Below, in pieces: positions 48,296-64,000 of a stretch of DNA of 64,000 nucleotides (position 1 is its first letter; each line of letters opens with the position of its first letter). Location of the stretch: the NCBI GenBank assembly GCA_963966185.1, contig CAWZYM010000402.1, positions 1,165,501 through 1,229,500 on the forward strand. The letters run 5' to 3'. The notes under the pieces were generated by a model that was given only the letters and a program-made list of their open reading frames with translations, had not been told where the DNA came from and did no database searches. The translations under genes were made by a program, and so were the position numbers. Source of the DNA: Rhabditoides inermis (Eukaryota; Nematoda; Chromadorea; Rhabditida; Rhabditidae).

Positions 48296-48655
48296 GCTAG
48301 ACTTGGATGTTCGTGTTCTGACCGGCTTGTTGTCTCCGTACACGTTATCGCTGTACCGTTCGCATCAAAAAATAAATGAAATTACGTTGTGCTAGACTTG
48401 TTGGATGCGGTGAGCGTGTTCTGACCAGCTCGATGTTGTCTCCGCACTACCTCGAACGTCGCTTTACCGTTCTCATCAAAAAGAATCTTATATGCTAAAC
48501 TTACTACTATCGTGAATCTTATATGCTAAACTTACTACGTATCGACGGTCCGTTCTCGTCAAAAATAACGTTCTTGCATGCCAGACTTGCCGGCTTGGAT
48601 GTGGTGATCGTCTTCTGACCAGCTGGATGTTGTTGTCGTCGACACCTTCATGGCA
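48296..48655 (+). repeat. Degenerate repeats upstream of and overlapping exon 1 of the membrane protein gene
   Basis: Three diverged copies share GCTAGACTTG.TGGATG, CGTGTTCTGACC(A/G)GCT and GATGTTGTCTCC, near 48296, 48391 and 48582. Between them CCGTTCTCATCAAAAA and two copies of ATGCTAAACTTACTAC also recur. The presumed start codon at 48627 lies in the third copy. Confidence 0.65.
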
Positions 48656-50616
48656 GGCGGCCGCCACCCCGCCGCCCAACTGGGCCATGCACAACAGCGA
48701 ACAGGTCAGGCATTTACTGTGTGAAGGTGTGGTTGGTCTCTTCGAAACACTTTCGTTCCATGAGCGAATAGGTCAGTGCTCACATTTACTGTAGCTGCGA
48801 TCAGTCTCTTCTCTCTCTTCGAAACAGGCCTTTCAAATCAACTTCCAATTGTCTTTCTTGCGTAGATCCGTAAGCACTGATTTGTTTCCTTTGTTGGACT
48901 TGTTATTATATAGCTGGGGACTTATGCACTGTTTCCAGGCGATCCGTCTGCTACTCTTGGCGTTTGGCGGCGTGCTCGCTATCACACTCTTTCTGGTAAG
49001 TGATGTTGGGAGGATTGTGAAATCTTACCATCATGAGATACTAATTTATTGCAAAATTACTGCGTACATGTAAACCAAACATCGATTTGAGAAATCTTGA
49101 CATCATGAGATAATAATTTATTGCAAAATTACTGCGTCGCACATGCAAACAGACATCTATGGGAAAATAGCCGCATAGAAATGAAACATGAAAAAATAGA
49201 AAATCTTTTAGATCCTGTGCGTGCTGATCTTCCGCTGCATCATCTGGACGTTCAACTGCGACAGTCAGTGGGACGAGCATCCGAGATACGAGGTGAGAGC
49301 CTTTACATTCTAGCGGTAGCTCACCATTTGAGATCTTGTCATGTGTGTACATTTTTCTTTTGCACGAGTTGTTAAAAAGACGGTATAAATTAAAACATAT
49401 TCGATCAAAGGTTGACTAAAAATTCACATATGAGATGCATCTGAACAATTACAGGGGCAGCAGTGGCAGTAGAGTACTGGATGTTACGGTTCTAACAAGC
49501 CAGAAATTAGAATTCACGATGACGGTGTGTCCCAGTGTACAATTAGAGAGGGCGCGCCAGCGCCCTCTCGTTTGTACTGGATGTCCCCGCGCGCTAGAAT
49601 GCTCAAAAACGACTTTTCCCGGATGAAGCACTTTTCCTCATTTTGAAGTGATTTCCACTGTTACATTGCATTCACATCTCTATTCGATAGAGTTATAGAA
49701 AGTTGTATTGAGTTTGATTGAATTTGAAGCGAGATACGGAGAGTCCGCATTCGAGTGCGGATTGAGATTGGTGTCGGTCGCTCGGGCGGGCGGGCGCTCG
49801 GGCGGGCGGGCGTCGGACAATCGCTTTCGCCCCGCCCCCTCTGTGTGTGAGTGAGAGAGAGAGAGAGATAGGCGAATAGCGGGTGCGCGTCGGTATCCTC
49901 GCAGCGAATCGCGAACGTGTATGAAAATGTAATTTTGTGAAACAAAACTTAAGAAAAGAACAGATATTATCTTTCAAAAGTACTTCCAAGTAAAAGTAGT
50001 TGGTTTGTACCGTTGTCTCAGTTGAGCAAAAGGACTGACATGTTTTCAATGGAGACATGTGCAAACAGGCTCTCAGCATTATTCGACGTGTTATGTTACA
50101 ACAGAAGTTGTGCTTTTAGATAATAACTGCATGACTTCGTAAACGCGTTCATTATAATATGGCCGCTTTGCACTGGTATGAGAGAGAGCCTGTTGGCACA
50201 TGTCTCCATTGAAAACATGTCAGTCCTTTTGCTCAACTGAGACAACGGTACAAACCAACTACTTTTACTTGGAAGTACTTTTGAAAGATAATTGTTATTA
50301 GTCTCGCGTTCAATGATGAGTGCAGCTGATTCAGACGCAATCGCTCGATCCGCACAAGGCCTCCATGCAATCGGTCGTCGTCCATAGCAGACGGTGAGCA
50401 TCTCTCTCTCTCTCCCCCCCCCCCTCTCTCTCTCTCTCTTTCTTTCTCTCTCGTTCTTTCTCTGTCTCCCCCCCCTCTCTCTTTCTCTCTCGCTCTCATC
50501 ACAAAAAGTTTTGCAGAGCTTCGGACGAGCGGCCACTGAACCTGCGCAAGATGTCAGTGAGTCGCAGTCAGTGCAACTCTATCATCGCCGACAGTCGACA
50601 CTTTGAGATACTGTAG
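48627..50616 (+). CDS. Unrecognised single-pass membrane protein, 127 residues
   Basis: Exons: 48627-48704, 48939-48995, 49212-49292, 50326-50393, 50517-50616, all in phase. I do not recognise the family. Residues 27-58 form one long hydrophobic segment (AIRLLLLAFGGVLAITLFL, ILCVLIFRCIIWTF) followed by NCDSQWDEHPRYE, then a tail with basic and serine-rich motifs (VVHSRRASDERP, NLRKMSVSRSQ) ending SRHFEIL. RRAS and RKMS resemble basophilic kinase sites. The start could instead be the in-frame ATG of MHNSEQ at 48687. A site upstream, TTCTGACCAG|CTGGATG, could be a trans-splice acceptor. Intron 3 contains the inverted composite repeat. A possible alternative last exon at 49455-49472 (GQQWQ then stop) would give a short isoform. 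Confidence 0.7.
49541..49965. repeat. Unique-side half of the composite dispersed repeat (copy B, inverted)
   Basis: Reverse complement of 4403-4805 with small changes. Its main difference is an expanded GGGCGGGCGGGCG run near 49785-49812. It starts with AATTAGAGAGGGCGCGCC. Confidence 0.85.
49966..50292. mobile_element. Long-TIR palindromic MITE-like element (family 1, copy B)
   Basis: Matches 4074-4402 closely. It ends at 50292, only 33 bases before the acceptor of exon 4 of the membrane protein gene. Confidence 0.85.
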
Positions 50617-52070
50617 TCGACGGAGTTCTATACCCTTTCCCACCCATCCTTCTGAACTGATGCTCACTTCACAGAATTCTAATAACTAATCATAATGTAT
50701 ATACTGCTCGACATTTATCGACTGTCTGTTTTGTTTTGTAATCGTTTTGTTGCCGCGTTGTTGGAATCTCCCCCCGCGTCTGCTCATATCCTATTACAGA
50801 CAGTTCATATATCATTATTGACAATAAATATTCGATGTTCCTCTTTCATAAGCTTATGGAATGGTTCTCTCTGTTGTTATCGGCGTGAAATATGGTGGAG
50901 TGAGTGTTTCATAACTCTGCACTTTTATTGATAGCAGTAGTTTTCAGGCTCTCTATCTCTCTCGCTCCCTATCTATCTCTCGACTGTTCCAGAGATGCAC
51001 CTCTGATTCATGCCCAGATGTTTATTGCGGTTCTTCGCCTGCGTCTCTCGGCGACTAATCCTCGGACTGACCTCGCCAGGCGGTTCACTTCCGTTGTTCA
51101 CGCGCTCCTCGTGACCGGGACCACGCGAGAGCGCACCTCGAGGACGCTGCTCTTTCCCCGCACATACCGTCGTCACACACCTTGATTCCGCCCGGTCACT
51201 GCTTTCTCTCCACAGGGGCGCGTCCTTGTGATATCGATGTGTGTGGGGGGACGCGTGTGCGCACGCGCGCGGCGCGGAGCCGCGTCGCAGCCGCGCCGCT
51301 TCTCTGCCTTGTCTGGCGCGTTCCCTTACAACGCGGCCCGTCGCTCTCTCGTCGCGCTCTCTCACTCACACTGCGCGCTTCTCCACCGCCGCTTCCTACT
51401 CTCTCCCCCGTCTCTCTTTCTCTTCGCGCTCACCCTTCTCCTCTATTCTACATGCACTCCGCTTTCTGGGCAAGAGCGCACGCTTTTTCTGCGACAATCA
51501 GCTGATACCCTGTTTCGTTGGTGTGTTTCACTTGTTTTTGTTCGATGCAAGACCGCCTTGCATATTTGTTGAGTCGTTTCGGGTTGCGTGTGCGGCGGTG
51601 ACACGTTGGCGTAGTTCTCGGAACGAACTCTCCGCGGTTCGCCGCTTCGCCTGATTTCACAGTTGTTTTAAACGCACTCTCTCTCGCTCATCCGGTTTCC
51701 GCCCCGATCGCACCGTGTGTGTGTGTGAATGCCTTTCCGCGCTGATATTCGACGCGGCTCTTGTGTGACGTCTTTCTGCTCTTGTGTCCGTGCCGTGCTC
51801 ACTACCTACCACACACTACTGATAAGGCGTTCTGTATCACAATCACTCTCACACCATTCTCTCTCTTTCACAACCGCTCGCGTGTTTTTTTCTTTCTCTC
51901 GTTCTATGTGTGCTCAAAGTGCGACCGGCGGCTATAACCAGTTGTGGGGTTGGATCGATCGATTGCAGGTGTGTGTGTGGGCCGGTGAGCAGGTGACTCG
52001 CCCGGTTCGCGTCGTCCCTCACTAGCGTCGCGCTAGTCTCGTCGTCGTCGCCGTCTTCGTCACGCCTGCG
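50617..52070. other. 5' region of the DYRK-type kinase gene
   Basis: No coding exon recognised. From about 51.0 to 52.3 kb the DNA is GC-rich with many CpG, unlike the flanks. Part may be 5' UTR or promoter of the kinase gene. No TATA box was seen. Confidence 0.45.
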
Positions 52071-60282
<8,212 letters not shown>

Positions 60283-60894
60283 CAAGACGCTCCTAGGGGC
60301 AAGTTATGAGAGCGAGAGACGATGAGAGTGTGTGTGTTGCTTGCCTCTAGGAGAGTCCACTAGGCTATATGTACAGCACCCCCCCCCCCCCCAGTCAACT
60401 AGCGTCCCTTCTACGTGACTTATAGGCAAGATTATCATGGTTTTATATACGACTAATTATTGTATTGTTTGGTATATTTTGTATGTGTGTGTTAGATCAC
60501 TCATGTGTGAGACACAGTGTTCGATGATTTGATTTGATCGCACCCTCGTCCTTTCCCCCCGTTTTAGTCTACCACTGGAGATAGAGATTTCTACGTTTTT
60601 CAAACATTCATTTTCAGCCCGTTTTAAACGTTGTCAATTTCTTTGCTCATTTGTGATTTGTAAGTGTTAATTGGATGAAGTGTGAATGAGCGCTTTTATC
60701 CGAGTCCCACCTACAATCTCATCCCCCCGCGGTCGTGTCATCGCTGAACGAGATAAATATCTTAATTTATGATGTTTAGTATATGCGTATTCCAGTGTAT
60801 TTTATGTATCGTCGGAAATGTTATGCGCTTGCATGGCAGCAAGATTAGGCTGACACGTTTCTATGGCGAGCCGGCACGAAAACGCATATATGTA

Positions 60895-61061
60895 GTTCTA
60901 TGCTCGCAATAAGTTGCGCGCGGTGGGGTAGATCAGACGAAGACGGAGAGTCAGCTCTCGGCAATAGCGCGTAAAACATGAAAGGCAGACGGTTATGGCA
61001 CCGTATTTCGAACTACAAGCGAGGTAGATCGAAAACTATCGCTCTGGCGCAGAGTATAGAA
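60895..61061 (+). repeat. Dispersed ~160-bp repeat, copy downstream of the kinase gene
   Basis: Same orientation as 58220-58377, sharing CGCAATAAGTTGCGCGCGGT and GGCACCGTATTTCGAACT. Confidence 0.85.
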
Positions 61062-62130
61062 TGGGCGATTCTGATGAATGTTATCGTTGATGAGTGAAAA
61101 CCAAAGGCGAGAATCACGTTCGGCGTCCTCGATTTACAAGTGTGAGATGAAACTAAGAGTTGTCTAGGGAGCAGATGCAATGATCATTTTCCCCCAGAAG
61201 ACGTCAGAGAGAAACGACGACAGCATTGTCGTTTCCCACACTGACGCAGAAAGCGTACTGATTCGTAGACGCATAAAAGACTGGACACCTACCGCCTCGC
61301 TCCAAACCGTTTCATGACCACACATATCAGTCTATGATGCTTTCTAGTTTTTGGGCGCGGCGAGATTCACATATTGATACTGTCCTCCCCCTTCTTCTCG
61401 TTACTGTTTAGCGCATAAAGGGCTCAACACCGGATACATGTACAGACATCGCTTGTCTATTTCTAGCCTGCCCACCGAAATCACTTTATCTCCTCCTTTT
61501 TCACGGGATTGCTCTACCGTATCCGCAATTACAAGATGTGCTGGGAAAATTAGAAATTACCGCGAATCGCCGCTTCTTTTTGCCTGAGAGAGCCGGGGCG
61601 GTGAAAGTCGCGATAGGAAAAGAGGGGGGGGGGGGGGGGGGAGGTGCATCGAAGCGGCACAGTGCGATCTTGTGTCCACTAGAGAAGGGTGTGCGTTTGC
61701 GAGTCGCCGGGCGCAACACTTCGTGTTTCCTTCAAGTCTTAGTTGAGTATCTTCGAAATCCTCCGGATCTTTTTTGAATCGCTGCTAGAACACTCCCGAA
61801 ATGCCTTCGGAAGTGTTCTAGCAGCGTGCCTCACTCCCGAACACCCCGAACACTTCGGAACAGAATGCCTTGCTATCTCTTCGAAACACTCTGAAATCGT
61901 TACCGAAGAGACTGTCAGCCTTTTCTCATCGCATCATGCGCTTCTACCTTTTACAAACCCTTTCAAAGAGCGGCGCGCTATTTCGAGCGGCTGTGCGGTT
62001 CTTGCGCGTGGGGAATTCGTGATATGATTAGGAGAGGTGCGCCTCGTCTTTTTGACGCCGTTGCGTAATAATGCGATAGATGTCTATTTGTGGGCTGCGT
62101 GCCTGCAGGAGAGCTATTCCTGCCGCAGCG

Positions 62131-62138
62131 TATATAAG
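62131..62138 (+). promoter_or_regulatory. TATA-like box upstream of the secreted-protein gene
   Basis: TATATAAG in the context GCAGCGTATATAAGCGC, followed 28 bases later by the initiator-like TCATTAC. It lies 273 bases upstream of the ATG at 62411. Confidence 0.4.
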
Positions 62139-62410
62139 CGCAGGCCGGGCATCGGCCAACTCATTACACGGCTCCTCGCCGACGAGTAATTATGAGATTA
62201 TATGGTCATCGCGTCTTCTCACGACTCATAAACCATAAACACTCTGTGTTGCTCCACTGCTGTTGACCCGATCTCACTCACTCACCTATTCACTCACTCA
62301 CTCACTCACTTTCTCACTCTCACTGTTGACGTCGCCCCCCCATATTAATATCTAAAGGCATATATGGCGTGTTTTCGAAACCGTGCGTAACGATTGCATT
62401 CTACATTCAG

Positions 62411-63034
62411 ATGCGTTCGCTTCTACTGTTCGCTACGGTCGCAACACTCGCTGCGGCGTTGCGCGCAAACGAGGTTTGTTTTTGTGTACACCAACGTGCC
62501 TAGGCTAGCTGTGAGACTAGCGGTGTGTACTACCGGCTACAGGCTAGCTGTGAGGCTGCTAGCTGTATGACTGTAGCCTGTAGCCTTCACTCTCGTAGCA
62601 CTTTTGTTTTGTGATTCAATAGGAAGTACGATGGAAATCACTTGTCATATGCTTCCACCTGCTCATTTACGTTCCGATAAAATCATACGTTTGCGATTGC
62701 GATAATTGCTAACTTGGCTCATAGAAGAACAAAGATTAGATTGTAATGAGGAATGAAACGTACCAACGCCGGCGTCATTACTCATTACTGTTCGGTGTGT
62801 ACATGAACATAATCAGATGTCGATATACGCACTTGATATGATCACTCATTAAACTTAACGCATATACGCGTATAGTGCATTACTGTTTGCTACTAGAGTA
62901 CAAAGCATAGGGATGTACACACGTACAAAGATTACAAAGAGAGTTTTCATTTTCATGACTCTGTGCCGCAATCGGAATTCGGCCCGCTCTACAGATGCGA
63001 CATCGCCATCTCAACTCACAAACGCTGGAAGACT
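62411..63034 (+). CDS. 5' exons of a putative secreted protein, incomplete
   Basis: Exon 1 at 62411-62473 encodes MRSLLLFATVATLAAALRA-NE, a clear signal peptide, ending at a GT donor in phase 0. The ATG directly follows ATTCAG, a likely trans-splice or intron acceptor, and a TATA-like box is upstream. A possible exon 2 at 62995-63034 (MRHRHLNSQTLED, then GTGAGT) is in phase but weakly supported. The rest of the gene was not found; a retrotransposon fragment follows. Product unknown. Confidence 0.45.
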
Positions 63035-63102
63035 GTGAGTGGTGTCAGGAATTCCAATCAACGACGCTCACACATTTGCATATAGTATGATTAACGGATC
63101 TT

Positions 63103-64000
63103 ATCGATTTGATTATTGTACACGGTTATTCTAAGCTTTTTCTTCCTCACCATTTTTACGAGGAGGCCCTACTACAACTGCCCGTGGATCTATTGGCTGT
63201 GAGTGAAGTACGAAAGAAGGAGCATGAGCAATTACTAATGAATCGATCGGGATATGAGCTGCACTATTCGGGAGGCTCCACGAGTCATCATGGAACTGGA
63301 GTTTTGGTAGCCCCCAGCTACCGTAATCGTGTGATTCAATTTGTTCCTGTCTCGAGCCGTCCGCGCTATTTGGATGTCGACCTAAACGAATACGTGCTAC
63401 GAATAGTGAGCGTCCACCTACCAACTGAGGCCTACGATGTGAAAGAATACGAGCAGGTGCTACAGTCTGTCGCCCAGTGCACCCGCTCCTATTCCGGCAG
63501 AAGAGCCAACCGGCGGAGGGAATGCGCTGTTTCCGGATCGGGGCCTAGTCCCGGGGCAGCGTGTCCGCAGTGTGGTGGCAGGCGACTTCGACGCTGAACT
63601 GGGCACAAAGGACGACGGTGATGAACGCTGCTGTGGACGGTGCGCGTATGGACAGAATGGGAGAAGTGAAAGAGAAGAAGTGCTGGCTGCATGGTCAGAA
63701 TCAGATGGATGGCGGGCGGCGAACACTTTCTTCAAGGCTCAGAGGGCGCGGCGGCGCTGGATGTGGCGACACACTGGATGAGAAAGGCACATCTACGACT
63801 ATGTGATGACCAGGTCGATACGAGAAGTGGTGAGCTGCGCGGTCCAGCATCGGCTCAACTTCACCAGCGACCACCGCCTCGTCTGCAAACAAACGAAATC
63901 ATCGGGCGTCAGGACCGGATAGGATATCAACGGAGATGCTGGTGCATGCAACAGAAGAGCTGCTCGATAAGGTCACTACACTGTACAACGACTGTGTGAA
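63103..64000 (+). mobile_element. Decayed non-LTR retrotransposon, endonuclease region
   Basis: An endonuclease/exonuclease/phosphatase (APE-type) domain like that of RTE-type LINEs. The first frame, from about 63109, gives DLLAVSEVRKKEHEQLL, HGTGVLVAPSYRN and YVLRIVSVHLP; the expected catalytic Glu is in SEVR. At about 63475 the frame shifts by one, then gives VVAGDFDAELG, AANTFF and RRRWMW. A TGA at 63779-63781 interrupts it, after which IYDYVMTRSI and LNFTSDHRLV, holding the Asp-His catalytic pair, continue in the same frame to a stop near 63918. A LINE linker-like stretch (EELLDKVTTLYND) follows in another frame up to the window edge. The reverse transcriptase would lie beyond 64000. Two shifts and a stop make this copy inactive. 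Confidence 0.8.

Larger units (their letters stand above)
60283..62410. other. Intergenic region downstream of the kinase gene
   Basis: Includes the kinase 3' UTR, poly(C) and poly(G) runs at 60381-60393 and 61623-61641, the dispersed repeat at 60895-61061 and, near 61765-61920, sequence related to the short-TIR element (TCTTCGAAACACTC, CCGAAGAGACTG). No gene recognised. Confidence 0.5.

Overview
The window is animal nuclear DNA with many small exons, GT-AG introns and TTTCAG-type acceptors. A DAF-7-like TGF-beta ligand, cysteine-type glutathione peroxidases and start codons sitting directly after an acceptor-like sequence (possible spliced-leader sites) point to a nematode. The heavy load of (CT)n/(GA)n microsatellites and the intron sizes would fit a diplogastrid such as Pristionchus, but that is inference. 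All gene models below were built by hand from open frames, splice sites and intron phase; none was checked by transcript or database.

Layout: 2.2-13.2 kb (+) 28-exon ninein-like centrosomal protein; 14.0-15.7 kb (-) secreted glutathione peroxidase; 17.8-20.1 kb (-) a second GPX-like gene that has lost its peroxidatic cysteine; 20.8-23.7 kb (+) globin with an N-myristoylation-type start; 24.0-28.8 kb (-) secreted nitrobindin-like beta-barrel; 29.7-31.7 kb (-) DAF-7/myostatin-type TGF-beta ligand; 35.8-41.2 kb (+) mitochondrial-type branched-chain aminotransferase; 42.0-45.4 kb (-) two-domain C-type lectin; 48.6-50.6 kb (+) unrecognised 127-residue single-pass membrane protein; 52.1-60.3 kb (+) DYRK1/minibrain kinase (mbk-1 type); 62.4 kb (+) first exon of a secreted protein; from 63.1 kb to the right edge a decayed non-LTR retrotransposon endonuclease.

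Four neighbouring genes (two GPX-like, globin, nitrobindin-like) all belong to families that handle peroxides, heme or NO, so 14-29 kb looks like a redox neighbourhood, although two of the four seem to lack their key catalytic or heme-ligand residue. The other genes look functionally unrelated.

The non-coding part is rich in palindromic elements: three long-TIR MITE-like families with related termini, a 0.73-kb composite block present at 4 kb and, inverted, at 50 kb, a GTGGTGTC-unit palindrome upstream of the TGF-beta gene, a short-TIR family whose end supplies a splice acceptor in the aminotransferase gene, and tRNA-like relics with a shared tail. Several introns carry local duplications of their own splice regions. 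Three introns need a GC donor.
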